A DNA stretch of 36,297 nt from Elstera sp044372965 (lineage in GTDB: Bacteria > Pseudomonadota > Alphaproteobacteria > Elsterales > Elsteraceae): positions 1-36,297 of the forward strand of contig NZ_JBILQX010000018.1 in the NCBI RefSeq assembly GCF_044372965.1, written 5' to 3'. The position numbers were made by a program, and so were the translations under genes. A model generated the notes under the pieces. It was not told the DNA's origin, did not search any database, and was given only the letters and a program-made list of their open reading frames with translations. Below are positions 16,284-24,188 of the stretch, in pieces; positions within the stretch are counted from its first letter, which is position 1; each line of letters opens with the position of its first letter.

Positions 16284-16823
16284 CTAGAGCCGGTACGCGA
16301 TGAACTCGGCCCCGGCGGCCTCCATTGGGGTTTTCTGATCGTCCGTAAGGTCCCAGGCGACGCAGGGGACCAGCATGGCTTCGGCCCAAAGGTGGATCAA
16401 CTCGGCGTCGGGCGTGAAGGCCACGTAATCTGCTCCGGCTTCCGAGGCTTCCATCGCCTCGTGACGGCTGTCGCCACAATAGACGCCGCAAATCCGGTCC
16501 GGCCCCAGCTTTTTGCGCGCCTCGGCGTAGACTTCCTGGGAGGCGAGATGCACGCCGTCGATATCGAGCGCTGGGATTGCGTCCAGCACCGTGCCAAGTC
16601 CGGCGGCGTCGGTCAGCAGAAAGGCGATATCCTGGGCGCAGGCGATAGGCAGTAGCCGCTCGGCGGCCTCGCGCAGGCTTGCCGGGCTAAGGCCGCTGGT
16701 ATCGAGCGCCACGGACGCGATCTCACGGTCGGCAAGCGCGCTTGCTAGGGATTCTGCCGACAGGTTCGCGGCGAGAATCAGATAATGGCGGGCGGGAAGG
16801 TCGGGGGTAGCTGTGGTGCTCAT
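16284..16823 (-). CDS. Thiamine phosphate synthase (ThiE/TenI)-like protein, probably not canonical
   Basis: 179 aa from the ATG at 16823; ATGs at 16832 and 16859 are possible longer starts. The second half follows the ThiE/TenI barrel: LDIDGVHLASQEVYAEARKK (equivalent of the GVHLGQ phosphate site), ICGVYCGDSRHEAMEASEAG, then GADYVAFTPD. The first half lacks the usual QLR.K segment that holds the pyrimidine diphosphate in true ThiE, and HS in the glycine-serine motif is altered. It may therefore be a catalytically altered paralogue with another ligand. It lies downstream of the aldolase on the same strand, but the strong aldolase terminator lies between them, so joint expression would need read-through or a separate promoter. 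Confidence 0.7.
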   Translation of the reverse strand: MSTTATPDLPARHYLILAANLSAESLASALADREIASVALDTSGLSPASLREAAERLLPIACAQDIAFLLTDAAGLGTVLDAIPALDIDGVHLASQEVYAEARKKLGPDRICGVYCGDSRHEAMEASEAGADYVAFTPDAELIHLWAEAMLVPCVAWDLTDDQKTPMEAAGAEFIAYRL

Positions 16824-16886
16824 GACGCGCATCCAGCCATAGGCTGCGCTTGAAGGCAAGGCAGATGCGGCCCCGATCCTCCAAAA

Positions 16887-16943
16887 TGAAAAACCCCGCT
16901 GCTGCCGAACCGCGCGGGGCGGTCTTCGGTAGCGGCGGGGCTT
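16887..16943 (-). terminator. Rho-independent terminator of the aldolase gene
   Basis: Read on the minus strand, CCCCGCCGCTACCGAA pairs with TTCGGCAGCAGCGGGG over 16 positions with two mismatches, closes a GC-rich loop and runs into TTTTTCATTTT. It starts 22 bases past the aldolase stop codon. Confidence 0.88.
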
Positions 16944-16964
16944 CCTCCCTAAACTGGGGCTGGC

Positions 16965-17894
16965 TTATGCTTTGCCCTGATAGATCTTAACGATTTGATC
17001 GAGCATCGCCAAGGCTTCTGCTTTGGGGCGCTGGAAGGTATTGCGCCCGATGATCGAGCCATTGCCGCCGCCATCGCGGATCGAGCGGACTTCATTGTAG
17101 AGACCGTCCAGATCCTTGGCTTCCCCGCCGGAGAAAACCACAATCCGGCGGCCATTGAAGCAGCTTTGCACCACGTGGCGCACGCGCTCGGCCATCGTAT
17201 CGCCGGGGATCTTTTCTTTATCGTAGACCTTTTTGGCCGCATCGAGCTCAAACGGCGCGGCAGGCGGCTTCACCTTAATGATATGCGCGCCCAGAAGAGC
17301 GGCCATATGGGCGGCATAGGCGCAAATATCGAAGGCGGTTTCGCCGCTTTTCGTCAGGTTCCCGCCGCGCGGGTAGGACCAGACCACGACAGCAAGGCCG
17401 ACCGATTTGGCTTCTTCGGCCAACTCGCGCAGCTCTTCGATCATGCCGAAGGCATTGTCCGAGCCCGGATAGATGGTGAAGCCGATGGCCGAGCAACCGA
17501 GGCGCAGCGCGTCCTGCACCGTAGCGGTCACGGCTTGGTCGGCGTCTTCCTTCAGGCGCGACAGGCTGTTGGAGCTATTGACCTTCAAAATCGTCGGGAT
17601 CGCGCCCGCGAAGCTGTCGGCCCCGGCTTCCAGCATGCCCAGCGGCGCGGCATAGGCCGACAGACCGGCTTCAATTGCGAGTTCGAAATGATAATGGGGG
17701 TCGTAAGCGGCGGGGTTCGGGGCAAAGCTGCGCGCGGGGCCGTGTTCGAAGCCCTGATCGACCGGCAGGATCACCAGCTTACCGGTGCCGCCCAGGCGGC
17801 CCTGCATCAGAATACGGGCGATATTGGTTTTCGTACCCGGATTGTCCGATTCATAGTAGCTGAGGATCTTCTTAACGCGCTGAGTAACCCGCAT
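16965..17894 (-). CDS. fbaB: Class I fructose-bisphosphate aldolase (DhnA/FbaB family)
   Basis: 309 aa from ATG 17894. An ATG at 17906 (four residues longer) has the ribosome site AAGGG touching it, too close to be used easily, whereas 17894 has it about 11 bases away and gives the family start MRVTQRVKKIL. The TIM barrel carries LVILPVDQGFEHGPARSFAP near residues 40-60. SAIGFTIYPGS, VVVWSYPRGG and HIIKVKPP follow; one of the lysines in KVK is the expected Schiff-base residue. FSGGEAKD and GGNGSIIGRNTFQRP form the phosphate site. It cleaves or forms fructose-1,6-bisphosphate without a metal, in glycolysis or gluconeogenesis. It has its own promoter and terminator. Confidence 0.95.
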   Translation of the reverse strand: MRVTQRVKKILSYYESDNPGTKTNIARILMQGRLGGTGKLVILPVDQGFEHGPARSFAPNPAAYDPHYHFELAIEAGLSAYAAPLGMLEAGADSFAGAIPTILKVNSSNSLSRLKEDADQAVTATVQDALRLGCSAIGFTIYPGSDNAFGMIEELRELAEEAKSVGLAVVVWSYPRGGNLTKSGETAFDICAYAAHMAALLGAHIIKVKPPAAPFELDAAKKVYDKEKIPGDTMAERVRHVVQSCFNGRRIVVFSGGEAKDLDGLYNEVRSIRDGGGNGSIIGRNTFQRPKAEALAMLDQIVKIYQGKA

Positions 17895-17915
17895 GGTTCG
17901 ATTCATCCCTTGGCT

Positions 17916-17933
17916 CGGTTTTTACGAAAACCG
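17916..17933 (-). promoter_or_regulatory. Leader hairpin just before the aldolase ribosome site
   Basis: CGGTTTT (17916-17922) and AAAACCG (17927-17933) form a 7-bp stem with a four-base loop. It lies in the aldolase 5' leader a few bases upstream of the AAGGG ribosome site. It could influence translation or be an operator for a sugar-responsive repressor; the sequence alone does not decide. Confidence 0.4.
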
Positions 17934-17952
17934 CATCTGTCTCTGGCGCGGC

Positions 17953-17981
17953 TGTGTAACGAACCCTGGGGCCGAAAGCAA
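17953..17981 (-). promoter_or_regulatory. Probable sigma-70 promoter of the aldolase gene
   Basis: Read on the minus strand, TTGCTT (17976-17981) and TACACA (17953-17958) are spaced by exactly 17 bases. The start site would fall near 17946, giving a leader of about 50 bases that contains the CGGTTTT/AAAACCG hairpin. Confidence 0.5.
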
Positions 17982-18125
17982 CCGGATGAACGCCGTTATC
18001 CTGCCGAAAATACCAGTCATGCAGCAAAAAGCCGCTATCCTGGCGTAGTGAGTTGGGGAAGGTTACAAATTTGCCGCACGAGAGGCTTGTTCTGCCGCCG
18101 CGACCGTGATTGCATCCCGCCGACC

Positions 18126-19940
18126 ATGACCCGCGCCCCGCTATCCCATTCCCCCAAAAAAACGCCCCGGCCTGCGCCGATGCCGCCGCCGCGCCGATCT
18201 TGGGGGCGGCGGCTGCTGATTTGGCTCGCGGCGGGCGCGGTGTGGGGGGGCGTTGCCGTGGGGGCGGTGATTGCCTTCTATGCCCTGCAACTGCCCTCCA
18301 TCGGCGCGCTGATGGATGAAACCCGCCGCCCCGGCATTACGCTGCTGGCGCGCGACGGCAGCCTGCTGGCGACGGGCGGCGAGTTCTACGCGACGCCGCG
18401 GGCGGTGCGGGACCTGCCGCCGCACGTTTGGCAAGCGGTGGTGGCGATTGAGGACCGGCGTTTCTTTAATCATTTTGGTATCGATATTATTGGCTTAACG
18501 CGGGCCATTGTCGTCAATCTCACCGAGGGCCGCTCGGCCCAGGGCGGCAGTACCCTGACGCAGCAGGTGGCGAAAAATGTCTTTCTCACCAACGAGAAAT
18601 CGCTGAAGCGCAAAGTACAGGAAGCCTTGCTCGCGCTGTGGTTGGAGCGACGGTATAGCAAGGAGCAAATCCTTGGCATTTACCTCAACCGGGTCTATCT
18701 AGGGGGCGGGGCTTGGGGGATCGATGCGGCATCGCAACGATATTTCGGCAAACCTGCGACTCAGCTTAACCTTTATGAAGCCGCCGCGATTGCCGGGCTG
18801 TTGCGCGCCCCAACCCGGCTGACCCCGATCCGTGACCCGGTGGCGACGGCGGGGCGGGCCCAGGTGGTGCTCGACGCCATGGTGCGCGCTAATTTCATCC
18901 CGGAAGCCGCCGCACAGGCCGCCATTGCCAGCGGCGCGCCAATGCTGGGCCAGATCGCCGCGCCGCGCCCTGGGCGGCATTTCGCCGATTGGGTGATGGA
19001 GGAATTGGGCGATATCGTCCCCATCGACCGCGATTTGGTGGTGCAAACCACGCTCGACCCGGCTTTGCAGCGCCAAACCGAAGAAAAACTGGCGGCGATG
19101 CTGGCCCAGGAAGGGGGCGAGCGCAAAATCGGCGAGGGCGCGGCGGTGATTCTTGATCCCGATGGCGCGATTCGGGCGATGGTCGGCGGGCGCGATTATC
19201 GCCGCTCCCAGTTCAATCGCGCGCTTGCGCCGCGTCAGCCCGGCTCCAGCTTCAAGCCCTTCGTGTTTTTGGCGGCGATGGAAGCGGGCTGGACCGCCGA
19301 AAGCCGGGTGGAGGATTCACCCTTACGCATCGGCTCCTGGACGCCGGACAATTACGACCGGCGCTTTCGCGGGTCGGTGAGCCTGTCGCAGGCCCTCGCC
19401 GAATCGCTAAATATACCGACCGTGCGGTTGGCGCAGGATGTTGGGATTAAGAAGGTCATTTCGCTTGCGCACCGATTAGGTATTCGCGCGAAGCTCCCGG
19501 CTAATCTGGCCGTGGCTTTGGGGGCGGGCGAGGTGACTTTGCTCGACCTGACCGGGGCCTATGCGGCGCTCGCTAATGGCGGCAAAGCGGCGTGGCCCTA
19601 TGGCATTCTCAGCATCCGCGACCGGGCAGGGGCGCTACTGTGGCAGGGCGAACCCATCGGCGACGCACTCATTGATCCCCCGATTGCCGCGAGCATGCGG
19701 GCCATGCTGCGCGGCGTTATCACCCACGGCACCGGCAAGGCCGCCGGGGTTGCCGGCGAAGGGGCGGTGGGGAAATCCGGCACCACGTCTGACTATCGTG
19801 ACGCTTGGTTCGTTGGGTGGGATAGCACCCAGGGCCGCGTCGCTGGGGTGTGGCTGGGCAATGACGATAACAGCCCGATGGCGCGCGTCACCGGCGGCGA
19901 TGTTCCGGCCAAGCTGTGGGCGTGGCTGATGCTCGATTAA
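18126..19940 (+). CDS. Class A penicillin-binding protein (PBP1A-like, bifunctional)
   Basis: 604 aa from ATG 18126. The frame is open upstream to 16995, but only because it runs antisense through the aldolase gene. A proline-rich cytoplasmic start is followed by one membrane helix (about 30-52). The glycosyltransferase family 51 domain has catalytic E109 in IEDRRFFNHFGID, GGSTLTQQVAKN (140-151) and RKVQEALLALWLERRYSKEQ. The transpeptidase domain has S374-S-F-K377, S427-L-N429 and K550-S-G-T553. It polymerises and cross-links peptidoglycan in the periplasm. It is shorter than typical PBP1A and lacks an obvious OB-fold insert or PBP1C tail. Its TAA shares the palindromic TTAA with the convergent GNAT gene. 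Confidence 0.94.
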   Translation: MTRAPLSHSPKKTPRPAPMPPPRRSWGRRLLIWLAAGAVWGGVAVGAVIAFYALQLPSIGALMDETRRPGITLLARDGSLLATGGEFYATPRAVRDLPPHVWQAVVAIEDRRFFNHFGIDIIGLTRAIVVNLTEGRSAQGGSTLTQQVAKNVFLTNEKSLKRKVQEALLALWLERRYSKEQILGIYLNRVYLGGGAWGIDAASQRYFGKPATQLNLYEAAAIAGLLRAPTRLTPIRDPVATAGRAQVVLDAMVRANFIPEAAAQAAIASGAPMLGQIAAPRPGRHFADWVMEELGDIVPIDRDLVVQTTLDPALQRQTEEKLAAMLAQEGGERKIGEGAAVILDPDGAIRAMVGGRDYRRSQFNRALAPRQPGSSFKPFVFLAAMEAGWTAESRVEDSPLRIGSWTPDNYDRRFRGSVSLSQALAESLNIPTVRLAQDVGIKKVISLAHRLGIRAKLPANLAVALGAGEVTLLDLTGAYAALANGGKAAWPYGILSIRDRAGALLWQGEPIGDALIDPPIAASMRAMLRGVITHGTGKAAGVAGEGAVGKSGTTSDYRDAWFVGWDSTQGRVAGVWLGNDDNSPMARVTGGDVPAKLWAWLMLD

Positions 19941-20452
19941 TCGACCTTCCGCACCATGAAGGTCGCCGTCGCGCTGTAGCTCGCCAGTTTTTCGGCAATT
20001 GCCGGGGTTTGATAGGCCGAAAAACCGAAGCGGGACCAGTAGCGCGGCGTTTCATAGACGGCGGTGAGGGCTAAGCGCGGGGCTTCGATTTGCCGGGCTA
20101 AATCGGTCAGATAGATGACCAGCGCCTCGCCTAAGCGCGCGCCGCGCGTCGCGGGCAGCAGGGCGACATCGTGCAGATAAAGGCACTCAACTCGTTCCGG
20201 TAGCGCAATAAGCTGCGAATCCAAAGGCGGGGGCAGCAGGTGCCAGGGATGGGCGACGGCATAGCCGATCACTTCGCCCGCCCGTTCCGCCACGCGGGAG
20301 CCCTGCGGGAAAAGCTGAAGCCGCTCGGTGAAAACCATCGGGTCTTCGGGATATTCTTCATGGACCCGATCAGCGATGGCGTTGACCTGGGACAAATCGT
20401 CGGGGCGCATCGCGCGCCAGGAAGCTAGAGCAGGCGTCATCTCGGGGCTCAT
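19937..20452 (-). CDS. GNAT family N-acetyltransferase
   Basis: 171 aa. The fold is recognisable from MRPDDLSQVNAIADRVHEEY at the N-terminus and the acetyl-CoA loop region VALLPATRGARLGEALVIYL (motif A, R-G-x-R/A-L-G). The closing motif is RLALTAVYETPRYWSRFGF (N-terminal part of motif B, with the usual YxRxGF ending). The substrate is unknown. It is the last gene of the minus-strand operon that begins with the DUF1285 gene, and its start overlaps the CCA-adding enzyme stop by ATGA. The stop overlaps the stop of the convergent PBP gene over four bases. Confidence 0.88.
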   Translation of the reverse strand: MSPEMTPALASWRAMRPDDLSQVNAIADRVHEEYPEDPMVFTERLQLFPQGSRVAERAGEVIGYAVAHPWHLLPPPLDSQLIALPERVECLYLHDVALLPATRGARLGEALVIYLTDLARQIEAPRLALTAVYETPRYWSRFGFSAYQTPAIAEKLASYSATATFMVRKVD

Positions 20453-21630
20453 TCAGACGGCAGGATTTCGGCCAGATAGGCGAGGGTTTCGGCGCGGTTC
20501 GCCTGGCATCCGCCCCTCTCCCACCAGCGTTCGACGTCGGTCAGCAGTTTGCCCATTGCGGGGCCGGGGGCAACCCTCAACGCCTGCACATCGGCCCCGC
20601 CAATCGGGAAGGCTGGCAGGGGCGCATCCAGCAGCGGCAGCCACGGCAGACGATCCTGTTTGCCGCGCGCCGCCCGCACAAAAATTCCGGCTTTTAGTGG
20701 TTCGGGTCCCCAGCGGCGCAGCATGCTATAAGGGTGGGTAAGCTTAGTTTCGGCCATTTGTTGCGCTATCGCGATGAAATGGAGCTCGTCCTTGCTCCAA
20801 CGCAACCGCCCGGCATAGCCTGGAAGCCCGGCCCCCTCGGGCAGGAGCGCCAATAGTCGCGCCGCCCATCCAGGGGCGGGCGGCAGGGCGGCGAGGATCG
20901 GCCCGGCGTTCGGCCGCGCATCGGGCAAAATCCGGCGCAGAATGCCGGTTTCGTGCATCGCCTCCAGGCTCGCCAGCGGATCGGCGCAGGCGAGCAATTT
21001 TTTGATCTCCGACCAGATCCGCTCAGCCGAAAGACGCGCGAGCCCCGGCGCGCAGTCGGCCAGAATCGCCAACAACCCCGGCCCCGGCGGCACGCGGCCA
21101 TAGCGGGCCTGGAAGCGGAAATAGCGCAGAATGCGCAAGTAATCTTCAGCAATTCGCGCGCGGGCGTCGCCGATGAAGCGCAGACGGCCTGCCGCAAGGT
21201 CGGGCAAGCCGCCAACCGGGTCATAGACCCGGCCCGCCCCGTCAGCGTAGAGCGCATTCATGGTGAAATCACGCCGGGCTGCATCTTCGGCCCATTGTTC
21301 CGTAAACGAAACAACTGCATGCCGCCCATCGGTTTCCACATCCCGGCGCAGCGTCGTCACCTCAAACGGCTTACCGCCGCTGACCAAGGTGATCGTGCCG
21401 TGATCGATACCCGTGGGAATGGCTTTCAGCCCCGCCGCCTTGGCCCGCGCCATCACGGCTTCCGGCGGAAGCGGGGTTGCAAGATCGACATCCTGCACCG
21501 GCAGCCCCAGCAGCGCATCACGCACCGCCCCGCCGACGAAGCGGGCCTCGCCCTGTAAGGCCGTCAAAACGGCTTGAGTTTTCCCGCCTTCCCACCAGTC
21601 GGCGGGCGGAAGGCTGATATCCCCCGTCAT
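20449..21630 (-). CDS. cca: CCA tRNA nucleotidyltransferase / poly(A) polymerase-type protein
   Basis: 393 aa from the ATG at 21630, which overlaps the stop of the DUF6111 gene (ATGA). A frame opening at 21834 lies across that gene and is not used. It belongs to class II of the nucleotidyltransferase superfamily: GGAVRDALLG (33-42), catalytic DVDL (47-50), RRDFTMNALY (119-128), and the RNA-binding block GDARARIAEDYLRILRYFRF. It adds or repairs the 3' CCA end of tRNAs. The tRNA in this window already encodes CCA, which suggests a repair role at least for that tRNA. Poly(A) polymerase activity cannot be excluded by sequence alone. Confidence 0.94.
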   Translation of the reverse strand: MTGDISLPPADWWEGGKTQAVLTALQGEARFVGGAVRDALLGLPVQDVDLATPLPPEAVMARAKAAGLKAIPTGIDHGTITLVSGGKPFEVTTLRRDVETDGRHAVVSFTEQWAEDAARRDFTMNALYADGAGRVYDPVGGLPDLAAGRLRFIGDARARIAEDYLRILRYFRFQARYGRVPPGPGLLAILADCAPGLARLSAERIWSEIKKLLACADPLASLEAMHETGILRRILPDARPNAGPILAALPPAPGWAARLLALLPEGAGLPGYAGRLRWSKDELHFIAIAQQMAETKLTHPYSMLRRWGPEPLKAGIFVRAARGKQDRLPWLPLLDAPLPAFPIGGADVQALRVAPGPAMGKLLTDVERWWERGGCQANRAETLAYLAEILPSE

Positions 21631-21902
21631 TTCACCGTGCCGGGAACGATTTTGCCATTTTCCACATGGGGCGGGGTGTAGCGGCCAAGCGTACCTTCCC
21701 CGCGCTGCAAGCTCAGCCCACCGAGAACGAGGACGACCAGAACAAGCCCGAGCGCGCCGAGCCAAACAACGGGCGGGCCTTTCAGGTCGGGTAGCGGCTC
21801 GCCGCGCGCCAGCGCTTGCCGTCGCCGCAGCCAACCCCAGACGGCATAGACCACGAAGGGCAGCAGCAGGGGCACAAGGAAGGTGAGGAGGATACGGATC
21901 AT
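21627..21902 (-). CDS. DUF6111 family small membrane protein
   Basis: 91 aa from the ATG at 21902, which overlaps the NUDIX gene stop; the frame opens further upstream at 21956 inside that gene. It starts MIRILLTFLVPLLLPFVVYA and has two membrane helices (about 4-24 and 45-64, VVWLGALGLVLVVLVLGG). The loop RRRQALARGEPLPDLKGPP is conserved in the family, which is found in alphaproteobacteria next to NUDIX and CCA genes. Function is unknown. Tight ATGA overlaps on both sides (NUDIX stop, cca start) show strict cotranscription, so a link to RNA end processing or nucleotide housekeeping is possible but unproven. Confidence 0.78.
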   Translation of the reverse strand: MIRILLTFLVPLLLPFVVYAVWGWLRRRQALARGEPLPDLKGPPVVWLGALGLVLVVLVLGGLSLQRGEGTLGRYTPPHVENGKIVPGTVK

Positions 21903-22549
21903 GCGCCGGTCAAAACCTTGCTGAAGTTTACCAACATTCCGGCGGTGGCTCCCCAAATATAGCGGTCCCGATAGGGCAGCACGTAGAAATAGCGCCGCCC
22001 AAAGGGGGTGTCGCGGAAATGCTTTTGGTGATTGCGCCGGTCGAGAATAAACCCCAATGGCACTTCGAAAATATCGGCCACTTCGAAGGGGTCGGGGGTG
22101 AAGCGCGCCTGGGGCGACACCAGCCCGACGATGGGGGTAACGGCATAGCCCGTGACCGTTCGGTACAGATCAAGCCGTCCGAGCAGATCAACGGCGGCGG
22201 GGTCGAGCCCTACCTCCTCTTGCGCCTCGCGCAGGGCGGCGGCTTCCGGGCTTTCGTCGTCGGGTTCGATTCGCCCACCGGGGAAGCTGATCTGCCCGGC
22301 GTGATCGTGCAGATGGTCGGTGCGGCGGGTGAGCAGAACCGTTGGGCCGCTGGCGTGGGTGAGGATCGGCACCAGAACGGCAGCCGGGCGCGGTGGGGTC
22401 GGGGCATCGGGCAGCAGAAGCGGCGGCAGACCGCTCAAAGCATGATCACCATGCTCGCCAAACCCGCGATGGGCTTGAAGGCGGGCGCGAATATCGGCTT
22501 CCGAAAGTGTGTGGTCCAGGTCCTGCACGTTTACGCTCCCAGCCCTCAT
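21899..22549 (-). CDS. NUDIX hydrolase, probable CoA pyrophosphatase (NudL-like)
   Basis: 216 aa from the ATG at 22549, one base after the DUF1285 TAG. Frames further upstream lie inside that gene. The UPF0035/NudL signature VLLTRRTDHLHDHAGQISFP (71-90) runs into the Nudix box GGRIEPDDESPEAAALREAQ with EEVGL (catalytic E108, E111, E112). This combination is diagnostic for coenzyme A diphosphatases that cleave CoA or acyl-CoA to phosphopantetheine derivatives and 3',5'-ADP. The C-terminal part, FEVADIFEVPLGFILDRRNH, is also typical. Cytoplasmic, second gene of a five-gene operon. Confidence 0.92.
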   Translation of the reverse strand: MRAGSVNVQDLDHTLSEADIRARLQAHRGFGEHGDHALSGLPPLLLPDAPTPPRPAAVLVPILTHASGPTVLLTRRTDHLHDHAGQISFPGGRIEPDDESPEAAALREAQEEVGLDPAAVDLLGRLDLYRTVTGYAVTPIVGLVSPQARFTPDPFEVADIFEVPLGFILDRRNHQKHFRDTPFGRRYFYVLPYRDRYIWGATAGMLVNFSKVLTGA

Positions 22550-22550
22550 T

Positions 22551-23063
22551 CTAATCCAGGGGGAAGAAGCGGCCTGCGCTCCATACTCCCGTTCGGCCCG
22601 CCGCATCGATCACCGCTAGGTCGACCAGATGATAGAAGACGCTGCGCACTAAGCGCGCCTCAAGCCCCGGTTTCACTAAGATATAGGGTTGCGGCCCCTC
22701 CGTGTCAGCGCCCTGCCGCACCCAAAGCGGATGATCGGCGTCGAGCGTCACGATTTCGTCAAGATTGGTGCGGAAACTTAAAACCTGGGCCTCCCCCGCA
22801 CCCTGGGCCGAGAGCTCAACGGCGATGAAGGGAACATCTTCTACCTCAATCCGGCCGCGCTCCACCGGCGTCACCAGCCAATACTCGTCGCCCACCCGGC
22901 GCAAAACCGAGGCGAAGAGTTTCACTAAGGGCAGCCGCCCGATGGGGGAGCCCTGGTAGGTCCAAGTGCCGTCGCGTTTGATGGCAATGCCGAAATCACC
23001 GCAGATCGGGTCGAGGGCGGGAAAAGCGGTTTGGGGCTGGAGGGGCGGGGCCTTTTCGGTCAT
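22551..23063 (-). CDS. DUF1285 domain-containing protein
   Basis: 170 aa from the ATG at 23063 (MTEKAPPLQPQ), with GAGAAA about seven bases upstream; the frame itself opens at 23114. Family features are CGDFGIAIKRDGTWTYQGSP, IGRLPLVKLFASVLRRVGDE, YWLVTPVERGRIEVEDVPF and the end WSAGRFFPLD. DUF1285 is a soluble beta-rich family without an assigned function. It is the first gene of the operon with NUDIX, DUF6111, cca and GNAT, and is divergent from moxR across 112 bases. This order is, as I recall, common in alphaproteobacteria. Confidence 0.85.
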   Translation of the reverse strand: MTEKAPPLQPQTAFPALDPICGDFGIAIKRDGTWTYQGSPIGRLPLVKLFASVLRRVGDEYWLVTPVERGRIEVEDVPFIAVELSAQGAGEAQVLSFRTNLDEIVTLDADHPLWVRQGADTEGPQPYILVKPGLEARLVRSVFYHLVDLAVIDAAGRTGVWSAGRFFPLD

Positions 23064-23175
23064 GCTGATTTTCTCGGAACGCGGCGCGCGTCGCTTGACG
23101 GGGTTAATCCCCACCCCATGTTGGGTTTAGGGCCTGTTGTTAAAGGCTGCGTCGGTAAGAAGAAGGAGGTTTTGC

Positions 23176-24180
23176 GTGAGCGTCCTCGCCCCCCCTACAG
23201 ATGCGGCCCGTTTGGCCGATGATATTGCCGAAGCCGGGCAAACGCTCGCAAAAACCCGCGCGGCCCTGGGCCGGGTGATTTTCGGGCAGGATCGGGTGAT
23301 CGAAGAAACCCTGGTCACGCTGCTCGCGGGTGGGCATGGGCTGCTGGTCGGCATGCCCGGCCTTGCCAAAACCAAGCTCGTCACAGCGCTTGCAACCGTG
23401 CTCGGCCTGACCGACCGCCGCGTGCAGTTCACCCCCGATTTGATGCCCGCCGATATCTTGGGCTCCGAAGTGCTGGAAGAGGGGGCCGATGGCCGCCGGG
23501 CGTTCCGCTTCATTGAAGGCCCCGTGTTCTGCCAACTGCTGATGGCCGATGAAATCAACCGCGCCAGCCCGCGCACCCAGTCGGCCCTGTTGCAAGCGAT
23601 GCAGGAGCGCAGCGTTTCGGTCGCGGGTCACTTGCGCGCGCTGCCCGCGCCGTTCCACGTTTTTGCCACGCAAAACCCGGTGGAGCAGGAAGGCACTTAT
23701 CCGCTGCCCGAAGCGCAGTTGGACCGTTTCCTGCTGAACATCGCCGTCGAGTACCCGGATTGGGCGGCGGAACGCACGATGCTGCTCGCCACCACCGGCG
23801 TTGCCGAGCCGCCCACGGATAAGGTTTTGCAAGAGGGCGAGTTGATGCGCCTGCAAGCCCTCGTGCGCGTGCTGCCGGTCGGCGATTCGGTCGTCGATGG
23901 CGTCTTGCGCCTGGTGCGGGCGGGGCGGCCCGAAAGCAGCGAGATCGAGCTTGTCCGCAGTTCCGTTGCCTGGGGGCCGGGGCCGCGCGCCAGTCAGGCG
24001 CTGCTGCTCGCGGCGCGCGCGCGCGCTTTGTTGCAAGGTCGCCTCTCGCCGTCGCTGGATGATGTGGCGGCGCTCGCCCCGCCGGTGCTGCGGCATCGCT
24101 TGGCGCTGAGTTTTGCCGCGCGCGCCGATGGGGTTACGGTGGCCGATGTCATCGCCCGTTTGATCGAAGAACTCGGCTAA
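23176..24180 (+). CDS. moxR: MoxR-family AAA+ ATPase
   Basis: 334 aa from GTG 23176, chosen because a near-perfect AAGGAGG lies six bases upstream; the frame opens earlier at 23137. The AAA+ core has Walker A GMPGLAKTK (59-67), Walker B LLMADEINRA (121-130) and the pore-loop/sensor region RTQSALLQAMQERSVSVAG. ATQNPVEQEGTYPLPEAQLD then follows, a hallmark of MoxR. These ATPases act as chaperones that mature or assemble VWA-domain partners; the next gene is such a partner. It is the first gene of a four-gene operon (23176-30003) and has its promoter in the short divergent gap with the DUF1285 gene. Confidence 0.95.
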   Translation: MSVLAPPTDAARLADDIAEAGQTLAKTRAALGRVIFGQDRVIEETLVTLLAGGHGLLVGMPGLAKTKLVTALATVLGLTDRRVQFTPDLMPADILGSEVLEEGADGRRAFRFIEGPVFCQLLMADEINRASPRTQSALLQAMQERSVSVAGHLRALPAPFHVFATQNPVEQEGTYPLPEAQLDRFLLNIAVEYPDWAAERTMLLATTGVAEPPTDKVLQEGELMRLQALVRVLPVGDSVVDGVLRLVRAGRPESSEIELVRSSVAWGPGPRASQALLLAARARALLQGRLSPSLDDVAALAPPVLRHRLALSFAARADGVTVADVIARLIEELG

Positions 24181-24188
24181 GGGCGCGG

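Noticed and set aside
16995..18125. A plus-strand open frame that extends the class A PBP by about 377 residues
   Set aside because: It is antisense to the aldolase gene, has no family resemblance, and the PBP starts normally at 18126 with its membrane anchor.
21631..21834. N-terminal extension of the CCA-adding enzyme by 68 residues
   Set aside because: It would lie entirely across the DUF6111 gene, has Arg/Ala-rich filler, and the ATG at 21630 forms a normal ATGA overlap.
23140..24096. 318-codon minus-strand frame opposite moxR
   Set aside because: MoxR motifs in the sense frame are unmistakable, and the antisense product has no domain.
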